Source: Ampullaceana balthica
Taxonomy: Eukaryota; Mollusca; Gastropoda; Lymnaeidae
Direction of reading: 5' to 3'
Length of the DNA stretch: 64,000 nt
Assembly: GCA_944989445.1 (NCBI GenBank)
Contig: CALYLW010000166.1
Span: 129,946-193,945 of the forward strand
Shown: in pieces, positions 13,982 to 57,091 of the stretch
Numbering within the stretch: the stretch's first letter is position 1
How the letters are laid out: each line of letters begins with the position of its first letter
Program-made: the position numbers and the translations under genes
Notes under the pieces: generated by a model
Databases searched by the model: none
Told to the model about the DNA's origin: nothing
The model's input: the letters and a program-made list of their open reading frames with translations, nothing else

Positions 13982-14407
13982 CTTCAGTTTCTGTTGTTGA
14001 CTAATAATCATTTGTCTATGTTACTTCAGTTTCTGTTGTTGACTTATAATCATTTGTCTATGTTACTTCAGTTTCTGTTGTTGATTAATAATCATTTGTC
14101 TATGTTACTTCAGTTTCTGTTGTTGATTAATAATCATTTGTCTATGTTACTTCAGTTTCTGTTGTTGACTAATAATCATTTGTCTATGTTACTTCAGTTT
14201 CTGTTGTCGACTAGTAATCATTTGTCTATGTTACTTCAGTTTCTGTTGTTGACTAATAATCATTTGTCTATGTTACTTCAGTTTCTGTTGTTGACTAATA
14301 ATCATTTGTCTATGTTAATTCAGTTTCTGTTGTCGACTAATAATCATTTGTCTATGTTACTTCAGTTTCTGTTGTTGACTTATAATCATTTGTCTATGTT
14401 ACTTCAG
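13982..14407 (+). repeat. Tandem repeat, 42-bp unit, carrying the splice acceptor
   Basis: Ten 42-bp units place the acceptor-like string TTCAG at 42-bp intervals from 13983 onward; one copy reads AATTCAG instead of ACTTCAG. The last copy (TTACTTCAG ending at 14407) is the acceptor of the coding exon at 14408. Each unit therefore repeats the whole pyrimidine-rich 3' splice context. In the zinc-finger frame each unit contains TGA, so use of an upstream copy would insert a stop. Confidence 0.93.
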
Positions 14408-43885
<29,478 letters not shown>

Positions 43886-46800
43886 CGACAAAACTCTCTA
43901 CTGATCCATTTAAATGTAATAACTGACTGGGTCATTGACCGACTACTGTTGACCACAAGCACAAAGATGGTTGGAAACACTGGCAGGATTCATTACATGT
44001 CAACTGCAGGTGTCCCGGTCCCTCAAACAAACACGGCTTGTCAGCAGAAATATTGAACATCTGTTCAATTAATGAGTTACCTTTCGCAGCTGTTTAATGA
44101 ATGAGTTTCACGGTTGGTTGTAGTTGGAGATATCCAGGCTCCCGCTACACTCAGTGCTGGTGGAGTTTTTAAATTTCAGAGCAGATGTATTTCTCACATG
44201 TGGAAGTTTTTCTTTAGGACACCCAGTGACTGTATTGCTGTGTGAAAGTTGATAGTTATATGGGATAACGTTGGCCTTCTCCTGGGATGGCGGCCACATT
44301 GGAGTGAAAAGAGTGAGAAATTAAGAATACTTATAAAATGATGTGTCGTCCACCAATGAATGGCATGTGGATACATACAGCTGCTGTCCAGGAAGGATAC
44401 AGTTCAAGTCAAGCCTGGTTAGTGTTCATGAGGATTACAGCTGTGTTAAAAACATGGATCATTTTGATTTTCTTTCTTAACTTTATTTTTTTTTAAAAAC
44501 AAACAGAATAATTTAGTTTGAAGTATATGAAGTAGAAGTTGAATATTTCTGCATTGCTGATTAAGTTTGGAGTCGACACCTGATGTCATAAGTTTTCTGG
44601 TAACCAGTGGACCATCAAATCATTGCTGACATTGACCTTCACCTTCTGTCCATCTGGAAACAAATGGATTGTGGACATGCTTGAGATGCTCCTCCCCAAG
44701 ATGTGTGGAGAAGCCTTCTAGGAGATATGACTAGTTATTGGTCCTGTCATTGGGTGACCGTTATGGTTGAAGGGTATTGGTGACACTCTCTAGTCTGGTG
44801 TACCAGGGTGTGATGTGTGTCTGTGTTTGATGGCACAAACTGGCAGACATTATCAGTGTCAAGGGGGGGGGTGTAAGCTTTGTTGTTGTTATATACATAT
44901 TGAACGTCAGGGTCAAACCAGGACTCACAAAAGTGGTTGGTTGAACACAGATGTTATTGGTTGAACACAGATGTCATTGGTTGCACACAGATGTCATTGG
45001 TTGAACAATGATGTCGTTGGTTTTACAAGAGTCAGTTGGTCAACAGTTTTAATTGGATAATTCTCTGATTAATCAATGTCCTCCTCCAGTGAGATATTTT
45101 GTCACCAGCTAAAACAAAGAATGTCTGAATGATCAGTTAATGACTTTGTTATGACCGCTGGTCAGTTTACCAGAGCTCAAGTCCATATTAGCTGTTCAAA
45201 GATTTATTACAAGTCTTGTCTCCACTTTATTCCATCAAATACCCCATTTTTAAATATTCCCATTTTCCATCTATTACACATACTTTACAGGTTTCACCGA
45301 CATAACTGCCACAACAACAACTTTACCTTCACCAATTTACCCTCTTCTTCATTCCCTTCTTTAAAAAAAATGTTTTTCCTCCTCTCACTCAGTTCCTAAT
45401 ACTCCCCAATTACCCTTTTTTTCCTTGTTCCTCTTTACCAGTCTCCCCCATCTCTACCAGTCTCCCCTATCTCTACCAATCTCCCCCATCTCTACCAATC
45501 TCCCCCATTTCTACCAATCTCCCCCATCTCTACCAATCTCCCATCTGCAAACCAAGTGACTCCAGGATCTGAGCAGCCAAATATAGAAAAAAAACATTTT
45601 AAACATAAAAGATAGAACGAGAGGCCAACAATCTCTAGATAGAACGAGAGGCCAACAATCTCTAGATAGAATGAGAGGCCAACAATCTCTAGATGTTCTA
45701 CATGTAATCATTTCAAACTTGCAATTATGACTGCACTTTTTTTTTCATGTGACTCTTTCTCCTGTCATCTATATAAAATCTATGTACTTGATTTGGCTAC
45801 ATTTTAAACCTGGCTTGTTCTGTTACCTGTGTCTTTCACAGCTTGCCAAATAGGATGAGTTTTTTTTTATTAATGAACTTTGCAAGCTATTTGTTTACCA
45901 AAAAAAAGTACATGTGAAAGAAACAAAAATCACAAAGCTTTCTTAGTTTCCATTGCAGTCTAAATAAATATTGTCAGCTGAATAAATCTGTTCTCTGAAA
46001 CAGAGAGAGACTTGGCTAAAGCTTTTTCGTATTTGCAAAATCTCCCATCTAGAGTTGTTTATTTTTTGGTAACAATAATGTTCATCTGTGGCTTAGCTCT
46101 TGCCTCCACTTATTTGGTGATGGTTCAACCTGCCAGTTGGTAAATGGATAAAATACATAGCCATCAGTTGGTCCATCAGCATGGAAAAAATTGGCAGTTT
46201 TTTTTTGTTTTTTTTCATTTGAATAAATATAGGCAGATCTGTGAAGGAGGGGTGGTTTTATTTTAATGATTTCTTGTTTAAAATATCTCTATTTTGGGGG
46301 TCAAAGTTTATTGTTTATTCTGGGAGTCAAAGTCTTTATTGTTTAATCTGGGGTTTAGCTGTTATTTGTGCAGTTGGAGAAAGCTACCGATAAAACTGCT
46401 ATTGAGCTTTGTGTTCTGCCAGGTGACCTATGACCTGCCAGGTGACCTCTGACTTATGACCTGCCAGGTGACCTATGACTTGCCAGGTGACCTCTGACTT
46501 GCCAGGTGACCTCTGACCTGCCAATGTTACTTTGTTGTCATTATCCCAGTATTGTGTTACTTCTCATAGCCACTGCTCCTCATTTCATTTTTTGTTTCCA
46601 GCCGGCCATCAGGACTTATCCACCTCATCCATAAATCTTATGGTTTAGACTTTTTTGTTCTTCGTCTCATTCACCTGGCAATGTAGACTAACCCATGTCA
46701 TCTATAACTGCTAAGTCCAAGCTTCAAATTGTAAATATTGTCAGTCTGACCAACCAGCTTGTGCTGCCATCCTTCTCACCCCCATTCATTCGTTGTGTGG

Positions 46801-48400
46801 ATGGGACCCCCATCACACCCCATTCATTTTTGGTGCAGGTGGGAGGGCCCATGTCGTCTCACAATGAAATGTGAGGGGGGGGGGAGGTTACGGTCCTCTC
46901 ATGATACATAATAATGCATGGTAGAAATTGAAATGTGTATGTGTTTATGAACACATAATATGTTGATGAGGATACGTCATTCCTCCCAATTGGTGTGTAC
47001 TGTAATGACAAGTGCTGTAATTTATCCAAGTTACACATAAACTTTCGTCATTTAATCAGATGCTGATGTGAAATTGAGGTCAAAGTGTTTTGATAAACGT
47101 TTCAGAACCATTAATTTTAAAATGTTATATTTTTTGTTGTTATTGGTCGGAGGGGGGACATTGCTTTTTTGGCTTTATACACTATATTTTTGTTGATAGA
47201 AAATGTGTTACCATTGTGTCTGCCATGAGTATACAGGCCTTTTTTTTATTTTGATCATTTTTGTTGTAATTATGATTTTTTAAAATTTAAATTCTCTTAC
47301 TACCCCCCCCCTTTTTTTTTCCAAATGAATGTCAATGGTTAATTAAATACATGATTATTTTGAAATGTTGCCTAACTAACATAGATTGCTTGTTGCTTTA
47401 CATGATCTTGTACATCCAACATTTTCTGACTGACTTATATTATATTATAAATATATATATCTATTGTTATGGTATGGATCCAGGCTCCTCCCCCCACCCC
47501 CACCTTCCCACACCCAAAGCTATTTTGTTTCCCTATGCCATGTAGTTAACTGTTGTGACTTTAATCCTTGTGTAAATAAGAGACCATTTTGATTTATTAT
47601 ATTGTTTGGATGACCAGATCTTATATATATTTATATATATATATATATGATATACATATATGTAACTGAACCCTGCTTTTAGCAGCACAAACTAAAACAC
47701 AATCTTGTTTATATTAGATATGTTGGCTTGGATGTCCTCTACTTCCGGTTGATAATTGGATTGTATTTAGTTGCATCAATTAAAGGCCTGGTCCAAGCTG
47801 GTCAATTTGGGGCTTTAACAATTTTTATCTGTTTCAAACTGGGTTTTTTTTTCTTTGCTAAGATCATATCCATATAGATTTGGCTAATAGTTTTGTTGAA
47901 TTTTATTGCATCTTAAAGGATAGATTATAAGTGTTTGTTCCAACGAATTATAAACTGGCAATGTAATTGAATTCTACCTAATAGTGGCATACAAGTAATA
48001 CATTTTTGTTAAATTGATTTTTTTATTTGATAATTTTTGTGAGTTAAAAAACAAATGTAAAAGATTGTGATTTCAATTCTTCCCAAATTTCTCGCGTTTG
48101 AAATTTGAAACTTTGATTTTTAGGCTTTTAGCGTAATCCTTAAGAAGTAGAGATTACATGCTACTAGAAAAACTGACCAACTGACTAGAAAATGTTGACC
48201 AACATTAACAAACTACAACCAAAGCCTGAACTTTAAAAAATAAAAAAAATTTGTTTGTTTATGTGTGTTGCACTACCACTGAGACCAGATGGCATTTGTT
48301 TAAAATAAATAAAATTCATGTAGAATTGAAGACCAGTAGCTTCATCAACATCTTTACATCTGTTACCAGGCATAACAACAAAGGCCTGACACTTTATTTG
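43886..48400 (+). other. Downstream/3' UTR region of zinc-finger gene
   Basis: No coding exon was recognised. Several AATAAA strings occur on the + strand (for example near 45964, 45983 and 46223), so the 3' UTR could end in this stretch, but the cleavage site cannot be fixed. Small tandem repeats are scattered: a TTGGTTGAACACAGATGT series (44935-45020), CTCTACCAATCTCCCCCAT (45440-45545), a 27-bp unit x3 (45608-45700) and CTGCCAGGTGACCT (46420-46520). Confidence 0.55.
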
Positions 48401-48423
48401 TTCAGAGCATCGTTTCAACTTAT

Positions 48424-48600
48424 GACAGGTCTGACCACAGTGTCCAACTATCATTAGATTGAACCGTTGTTACAACTTGGGATGAGTCTGACAGGTCTGA
48501 CCACAGTGTCCAACTATTATTAGATTGAACCGTTGTTACAACTTGTGATGAGTCTGACAGGTCTGACCACAGTGTCCAACTATCATTAGATTGAACCTCT
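48424..48600. repeat. Tandem repeat, ~66-bp unit, ~2.7 copies
   Basis: The core GACAGGTCTGACCACAGTGT recurs at about 48424, 48489 and 48555, followed by TTAGATTGAACCGTTGTTAC. Copies are nearly identical. Confidence 0.9.
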
Positions 48601-48807
48601 CTTTCAACTGATGATGTCTCAACTGTGTCTAAATGTGTTGCTTTAGCTGTTAGCTCTCCCTTACACTTCTCCTCTCTCCCTCCCCAGTTATCCCATCACA
48701 AACTCTGAGGGTCCAGCCACTTTAGTGGAAGTCTATGTGGGGTAAGGGGTGTCTATGGAAGATGTCAATTCCAGGCCTGTGTCATGATATTGTTTGGAGT
48801 AAACCGG

Positions 48808-51050
48808 TCAGAGTGTCTGGCAACACTCATACAGCTGTGCCATCAGAGTGTCTGGCAACACTCATACAGCTGTGCCATCAGAGTGTCTGGCAACACTCAT
48901 ACAGCTGTGCCATCAGAGTGTCTGGCAACAATCATACAGCTGTGCCATCAGAGTGTCTGGCAACAATCATACAGCTGTGCCATCAGAGTGTCTGGCAACA
49001 ATCATACAGCTGTGCCATCAGAGTGTCTGGCAACAATCATACAGCTGTGCCATCAGAGTGTCTGGCAACACTCATACAGCTGTGCCATCAGAGTGTCTGG
49101 CAACACTCATACAGCTGTGCCATCAGAGTGTCTGGCAACAATCATACAGCTGTGCCATCAGAGTGTCTGGCAACACTCATACAGCTGTGCCATCAGAGTG
49201 TCTGGCAACAATCATACAGCTGTGCCATCAGAGTGTCTGGCAACAATCATACAGCTGTGCCATCAGAGTGTCTGGCAACAATCATACAGCTGTGCCATCA
49301 GAGTGTCTGGCAACAATCATACAGCTGTGCCATCAGAGTGTCTGGCAACAATCATACAGCTGTGCCATCAGAGTGTCTGGCAACAATCATACAGCTGTGC
49401 CATCAGAGTGTCTGGCAACAATCATACAGCTGTGCCATCAGAGTGTCTGGCAACAATCATACAGCTGTGCCATCAGAGTGTCTGGCAACACTCATACAGC
49501 TGTGCCATCAGAGTGTCTGGCAACAATCATACAGCTGTGCCATCAGAGTGTCTGGCAACACTCATACAGCTGTGCCATCAGAGTGTCTGGCAACACTCAT
49601 ACAGCTGTGCCATCAGAGTGTCTGGCAACAATCATACAGCTGTGCCATCAGAGTGTCTGGCAACACTCATACAGCTGTGCCATCAGAGTGTCTGGCAACA
49701 CTCATACAGCTGTGCCATCAGAGTGTCTGGCAACACTCATACAGCTGTGCCATCAGAGTGTCTGGCAACACTCATACAGCTGTGCCATCAGAGTGTCTGG
49801 CAACACTCGTACAGCTGTGCCATCAGAGTGTCTGGCAACACTCATACAGCTGTGCCATCAGAGTGTCTGGCAACACTCATACAGCTGTGCCATCAGAGTG
49901 TCTGGCAACACACATACAGCTGTGCCATCAGAGTGTCTGGCAACACTCATACAGCTGTGCCATCAGAGTGTCTGGCAACACTCATACAGCTGTGCCATCA
50001 GAGTGTCTGGCAACACACATACAGCTGTGCCATCAGACCTTTTCTCAGAGTGTCTGGCAACACTCATACAGCTGTGCCATCAGAGTGTCTGGCAACACAC
50101 ATACAGCTGTGCCATCATAGTGTCTGGCAACACACATACAGCTGTGCCATCAGACCTTTTCTCAGAGTGTCTGGCAACACTCATACAGCTGTGCCATCAG
50201 ACCTTTTCTCAGAGTGTCTGGCAACACTCATACAGCTGTGCCATCAGAGTGTCTGGCAACACTCATACAGCTGTGCCATCAGAGTGTCTGGCAACACTCA
50301 TACAGCTGTGCCATCAGAGTGTCTGGCAACACTCATACAGCTGTGCCATCAGAGTGTCTGGCAACACACATACAGCTGTGCCATCAGAGTGTCTGGCAAC
50401 ACTCATACAGCTGTGCCATCAGAGTGTCTGGCAACACTCATACAGCTGTGCCATCAGAGTGTCTGGCAACACACATACAGCTGTGCCATCAGACCTTTTC
50501 TCAGAGTGTCTGGCAACACTCATACAGCTGTGCCATCAGACCTTTTCTCAGAGTGTCTGGCAACACTCATACAGCTGTGCCATCAGAGTGTCTGGCAACA
50601 CTCATACAGCTGTGCCATCAGAGTGTCTGGCAACACTCATACAGCTGTGCCATCAGAGTGTCTGGCAACACACATACAGCTGTGCCATCAGACCTTTTCT
50701 CAGAGTGTCTGGCAACACTCATACATCTGTGCCATCAGAGTGTCTAGCAACACTCATACAGCTGTGCCATCAGACCTTTTCTCAGAGTGTCTGGCAACAC
50801 TCATACATCTGTGCCATCAGAGTGTCTGGCAACACTCATACAGCTGTGCCATCAGACCTTTTCTCAGAGTGTCTGGCAACACACATACAGCTGTGCCATC
50901 AGAGTGTCTGGCAACACTCATACAGCTGTGCCATCAGAGTGTCTGGCAACACACATACAGCTGTGCCATCAGAGTGTCTGGCAACACACATACAGCTGTG
51001 CCATCAGAGTGTCTGGCAACACTCATACAGCTGTGCCATCAGACCTTTTC
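48808..51050. repeat. 2.2-kb minisatellite, 35-bp unit, ~62 copies
   Basis: The unit reads CAGAGTGTCTGGCAACACTC then ATACAGCTGTGCCAT, with ACTC/AATC/ACAC variants. The 5' half is rich in AATC copies, while the 3' half (from about 50030) is rich in ACAC copies and has a repeated insertion CAGACCTTTT. No + frame contains a stop, so all three + frames are open for over 700 codons. They all encode the same cyclic peptide because three 35-bp units make 35 codons. There is no start context, domain or splice support for a protein. Confidence 0.97.
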
Positions 51051-51094
51051 TCAGTCTCTTGCAATGGCACACAAGCTGGTAGCCTGTTAGCATG

Positions 51095-51262
51095 GCTGCC
51101 TAGGGGAAGAGAGGGGCCCGGGCCAATGTTGCTAGGAGAAGAGAGGGGCCCAGGCCCATGTTGCTAGGGGAAGAGAGGCCCAGGCCCATGTTGCTAGGGG
51201 AAGAGAGGCCCAGGCCCATGTTGCTAAGGGAAGAGAGAGGCCCAGGCCCATGTTGCTAGGGG
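51095..51262. repeat. Tandem repeat, ~33-bp unit, ~5 copies
   Basis: Copies of GAAGAGAGGCCCAGGCCCAT followed by GTTGCTAGGG, with length variation in the G run. It directly follows the 35-bp array. Confidence 0.88.
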
Positions 51263-54200
51263 CCTCTTGATACATTGCATTTTTTACATTTTTGTGTTGA
51301 ATTTGTTTTAGCTTAAACTAATCATGAATCTACAGACCAGTGGCATTTATCTACTTGAATATGGTGTGTCTGTTTAGTGACTGACTGGTGGTGTGTCTGT
51401 TTAGTGACTGACTGGTGGTGTGTCTGTGTAATGACTGACTGGTGCCTCTATTCACAGAAATTCTGTATTTGAAATGTATGATACCACATTAATCCTGCCC
51501 CCCCCCATGCCAGCCTTTGTGCTGCTGTCCATATAACTGGTGGCTCCCATTTCCTCTGTTCAGTATTTTCCTCTTATCTGTAAAAATTATTGATCCTCTT
51601 GAGGCATTGGCATGTTTATAAAACTTTACAAATTGTCATTTTCTTATTTTTATTCATTTATAAGTTGTTTGGTTTAATTTTAAAAATCTCAATGGTGAAG
51701 GCAGGGCACTTAATATGAAAGTTATATATTTTTAAACCCTCTAAGATTGTGATAGATAATGATGACTTTTGACTTAAGAAGCAAACTACCCAAAATAACA
51801 CCACAAAGTAAGACTTTATAAGGAGGTGACAAAATGTCACGGGAGAATTGTTAATTCTATGTTTTCATATTATGTGTATTTGTGGTGGTTGGGGGGGGGG
51901 AGAGAATGCCAATGTTGGAGTAAAAAATAAATAAATTTGTATGACAAGAAAATTTACATCTTGTCAGTAAAACCATCTTAGCTTGTCTTAATCTCAGTTT
52001 GTTGCTCTCTCTTAGTTTGTCTTAATCTCAGTTTGTTGCTCTCTTAGTTTGTCTTAATCTCAGTTTGTTGTAATTTTCAGTTTGTGCCAGGAATCATCCT
52101 CTTCCTATGACCAGAGCTCATGTATTTTTTTGATTCTGTTGAATCAGAAATTTTATTAGTCAAACACTGTTATACTCTTCTGTTTGATTATTGTTATTTT
52201 AATGTAGTTGAAGAATTCATGTTTTATCCACCCAGGCTACATATGTTTGAATTTTTCACCCTTAAAACCTTTTACACGGCTTGACAGTTAATTTGTATTT
52301 TAGCAAAAAAAAGTTAAAGCTCTTTTCATGTAGAGAGTGTTAAAACTATTTTTGTAGCAGTTTCTTGGAACTCACCATTTCTTGGAACTCACCATTTCTT
52401 AGCTTGTCTCTGTGGCTGTGAGGACTTTAAGTTCTGTGTTTGTGAGTGGATGCTCCTAACCTCTCACACTTGTAGGTTGTCCAAAATAATAAGGTTTCGC
52501 CATCTAGGTTTAAAATTGTTACTTAAGTTGTTTCTCAAAATTAATGTGGTGAACTCAAGAGGGAAAGCCAGACTCATGTGTTCTTGGAGAAAATGTTCTT
52601 TTATTATTATACATTTTTTAAAAAACCCAATGACTATATAATGCTTGTTATTGAATTCAAAAGCCATGATTTAAAACAATTTCTATTGTGATCTTGTAAT
52701 ACACGAAAGTGTGCAATTATTTTATTTTATTTTTTTACTTTTCCTAAAGGCTAAGTAATGTTATTCTGTTTAAAAAAAGTCACTTAAATATTGAAATGGT
52801 AAAAAAATGTTTTGGTGATAAAAAGAAATAATTTGAAGTTTCTTAGTGGAGATGAATATAAAGTGACAAGGTCATAATTTGCATTGGTTGGTTGATCCCA
52901 GATGGAATCATTAAATCTTTAAATGGATTTCTATCATGCTTTGGACTACTGTCTAGTAGAAGACTGTCAATTTATCAATTTATTCACATATTAATCATGG
53001 TTGACAGAAGTATTTTGATTTTGTTCTCAACTTTCTGCTGCCTTTACCAAGTCTAGAATCATAATAATTTTTTAAATTATTCCCTGGCATTCTTTTACCA
53101 AATAGAAATATACATTTTAAAAAAAATATTACTGCGGTAATTGAATTGTATTTAAGAAATGTTTCTTACTTGATTCAAGTTTGTATAAAAATAAGTCACT
53201 TGGTTTCATGTGTGGCCATGTGACTTTCCATTATTTTATATTTAACGTACAATTTCACAACATTAAGGCAATCGTTACATTTATAATAGAAATAATGTCA
53301 TTTTTTTTAAAATCATGTTTTCTGGGAACATTTTCAATCCATAATACATAATATATAAGGTAGTTAGAACTAGCTACAAAGATTATTCAACTGTCCCTTT
53401 TCTTTGCTGAATGTTTTTGTTTTTTTTTAAAAATAGGTTTTCATAAAATAATATAACTTGTCAATAATTTGTGTTTGTACAAAAACTAACTGACTGAACA
53501 CTGGATATGGACAAAACTCCTGGTGGTGAATATTATGGTATTTGCAGACAAAAAAAATTGTGTGTGTTTTGTTCAGTCCTATAACATGTATGTACACCCA
53601 CTAATCCATTTTGAATGTCATTTCACCTTTGGCTCTAAATACTAAATCATCCATCCATCATCCATTGGGTTGTGTACATACAGAACTATTCAATGACAAC
53701 AAATTTAGCTTGATGTGCTCTCATGGTGGAACCATTACATTATTTGCCTACTTGTGCGTTTGTTAGTCATAGTCGACTATTAAAATATGTCTTTAAAAAA
53801 AAATTTGTTGAGTTATTGCATGTCGTGTTAAGTAACTCCAGGCAGAAACTTTAAACAGATAACAAGATAAGAAGGGGAAAAAAAGCATTTTTTTTTAAAT
53901 GAACAAATTAATTTTAATTACAACTTTTTACAAGATATATATAATTAATGAAATGTACACACAATGATTTTAATGGATCAATTTTCCCTTACCCGCATAA
54001 TGAATTTTACAAATTTTAAGTGAAATGAGTACAAACTTGATAATGGATAATGAGATAAGTATCTTGAACAAAGAAAAACAGCCAATCAAAAAACTATCTT
54101 CCATCAAAACTATGTCATGCATGGCATTATGGGTTCTCATTTCCTGGGATGTTGCTAAACCTCATCCCAGGAAAAAATTAATGTCATTTTAAAAAATTTA

Positions 54201-56639
54201 ACCGCATTCAACCAAAAAAGTTTTGCACAAGTCAATTAAACAATGTTGGGTTAGTTGAGTGCATAGTCACCTGATCGAAGTTCTTTGATTTTCCCACTGT
54301 TTGATCCTAGTAATGGATAACTAGCTAATATTGATATTATAATGACATGTCTGATATGATGACTAGCAATGACTAAAGTGTTGCATTCTGTACACATTTA
54401 TATTTCTAGCTTTAAATCCATGGCTAAATATTTAGAAGGAAATAATTCTGAACAACTTGTAAGAAGGGATTCATTTCAAATACCAGCTACATGTAAATGT
54501 TAAAATAAATATAATCAATTAATCATGGATCTATGCATCATGTATGTGAATGTTGATTTTATTTTGGACAAAATCCACAACCCCAAATGTTTCTAGAGTA
54601 ACTATTCCCAAAGCTTTTTGTGCTGTATACCCCCCCCCCATGGTTACTTTTCAGGACGACACCCCCCTCCCCCCCAATATCTAAAATTTCGTCACATAAA
54701 GCTCACATGAAAGGGTTAATTTTTCTATTTTATTTCAAATTCTTTTTTTTTGTTTTTAAATTTAAACCTGTGACCCACATAAACTTTAAACCAAAGTACA
54801 GTAATCATTTATTAAGTTGTTCTACGTGTATACAGACGATCCAATGTGGATCTTTAAAATTGGTAACAGAGCATTTTATCCTAGTTTATAGACTGTCAAT
54901 ATAAAATGGCTTCCCGTAAAATGAAAGTTTAAAAAAAATCAACATTTACGTTTAAAATTTTTTTTTAAAAATTAAATCTTATGAACATCATATTCATTCA
55001 ACAGTATAGCATTCTCATAATTCATTTTTTACAGTTTCCCAGGCATTATCTGTCCAACCTGTACACCCCCCCAAACCCCATTGTGGGTAGCTGTGTCAGG
55101 TTGGGAAGCACATGTTTCCAGGCAACTTGAAGTTATGTTCTGAAGAGAGTTATGTAGGGAGGCTTGTGAAACAACATGCTGAGAGAAGTAGCCGTTTTTA
55201 ACAAGTTTTCACTTTTGAGTTGGTGTTTGCAAGTTTGAGTTGCTCGTTTCATTTTAATTTTAAATATTTTATCATTTATTCCTAATCATACAGTTTAAAG
55301 AAAACAATATTTTAATTTCAAGAGTTCACGCTATTCAAAATGTCCTTTTATATTACACTGTGGTAAGTGGACTTTGCCTTATATGAAAACACTTGAGAAA
55401 CTTAGTCCTAGGGCTTGTCATGTTATATTGACACTGTTAACTAGACTATATAAATTATAGGTCTAAAAGTGAAAGTTTGTGGCAATGAGCCTCAAGATGG
55501 ACATGATTCTAAAAGTGTTTACAGCTGGCAGAGATTTCCATGGAAATGAGCCCACAATACACTGCATTCCAAACATATTTGAACCATTTATCTCCATGTA
55601 AGACAAATATATATATTTTATTATATATATGCATATATTTTAATGCATTATGTACAAGAACAAAAAAACACACTCATTATTTAAGCCTGTGAGGAGTAAC
55701 CAAGGACTGAATAAATGTCAAGCACAAGTTCCACATGTTGAATGTGGTTTGCATCATAAATACATTACATTGCATTGCATTACAAAACCAACATGAATAT
55801 ATGAGGAGATCAGACCCTCCAACCAACAGTCAATTCTTATTATTTTTATAGAATGTTCACAATCAATCACTTTTTCTCTTTGCAATTAATGTGTCCTCAG
55901 TTTTTTTTTAAAGACACATCAAAATAGAAGGAAAGGGGGGAAAAAAAACCAACAGAAATTAAATGAAGAGCCAAGTGAAATAAACTTTGCAAACGACAGC
56001 TTTTTGTAAATATCAGGTCTTCAATATTAGGTCACATGGCAAGTGAGGCTGGCTGAATTCACTAGGGCTTGCCTTTCTAATTTATAGCACAATACACTGC
56101 ACCCTGGAGAAATATCCCATGACTGTACTGAGAATGTCTGCAGCAAGGCTTGGAATAATAGCTTGACATCTTGGCTGTGGAAACCAGAGATCTCAGACAT
56201 GTGTTGGGTGGGTGCAGTCTTCTGTTTGATGATAACATGTCTGCTGCATTGTGGGACAATCAAAAGACCTTCTGAGTAAGAACTAACAATAAATTAGAAA
56301 TTCTCATTTTTACACTAATTCTAGTGTCTGACATGATCAGTTTAGTCAAGGACTGCACATACCAATGACTGAATGCTAGAACAACGTACCACCTCGAGTC
56401 TGGGAATCACTGTTTTACACATATCTATAATAGTAGCATACCCTCATAACATACCATCTAAATCCTTAGGTAAATACAAACCTTCGGTCTGATATAATAA
56501 AAAATCTACAGAGCAGTTGTTCACAAGAATTTTCCTGCCCTTATTTCTACATGTGACCTGCTGGTGGGAGTGTTAGCAACTGAACATCTGCTACAGAGAC
56601 CAAAAGTGGATGAAGAAATAACGTCAAAATTTGGTCAGT
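51263..56639. other. AT-rich intergenic region between convergent genes
   Basis: There is no recognisable gene in this 5.4-kb stretch. It contains short tandem duplications (51360-51440, 51975-52080) and poly-C/poly-T runs near 54630-54690. It lies between the 3' ends of the zinc-finger gene (+) and the mind bomb-like gene (-). Confidence 0.6.
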
Positions 56640-56645
56640 TTTATT
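56640..56645 (-). promoter_or_regulatory. Candidate polyadenylation signal AATAAA of the mind bomb-like gene
   Basis: TTTATT on the + strand gives AATAAA on the - strand about 220 nt after the TGA stop. It is a plausible but unproven 3' end. No other evidence was available. Confidence 0.35.
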
Positions 56646-56864
56646 AACCTAACAGGGTAGACAACACAGTGAGGCAACTGTGAGTAAATTCATATTAATA
56701 ATAAATTAAAAGGTAGCTTCTAGAGTGAAGCCCTTCTGTCTGCTGCGTCAAGCTGATCTGTAAACCTGCAGCAATCAGATCTGTACAAGCAAACTGTCCT
56801 ATTCTTGAAAGAGACGGCATGGGAGGGGGGTGACGGTTTTGTTGACGGTGCCGTGGCCTAAATT

Positions 56865-57091
56865 TCAAAACAGGTTGATCTTCTGTTTGATCTGCTTCCT
56901 GCAAATGGGGCAGTTCTTCAGTGACTCGGCGCAGACCCCGCACGTGGCGTGGCCGCACTGGAACACGCGGTTGCGGTGGCGCTCCATGCAGATGGGACAA
57001 ATGATGGTGTCCTCCAGCTCCTGCAGTTTCTTCTTGAGCACGGCCTCCTCGTTCCTGGCAACCAGCTCTGATGGGTTCAGGGGTTTACCTT
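56865..57091 (-). CDS. mib2: mib2-like last exon: C-terminal RING finger
   Basis: The acceptor on the - strand is TTCCTGCAG. The exon enters in phase 1, completing Glu with the G of the previous exon, and ends at TGA (56867-56865). It encodes a helical, charged segment (L-K-K-K-L-Q-E-L-E-D). A C3HC4 RING follows: C-P-I-C, C-G-H, C-G-V-C, C-P-I-C. The last residues are K-I-N-L-F. The terminal RING is the catalytic E2-binding RING in mind bomb proteins. An upstream in-frame ATG (57119) lies in the intron and is not a start. Confidence 0.93.

Noticed and set aside
48735..51167. Very long overlapping + strand open frames (up to 768 codons)
   Set aside because: They consist almost wholly of the 35-bp minisatellite, are the same peptide in all three frames, and have no domain, splice or start evidence.
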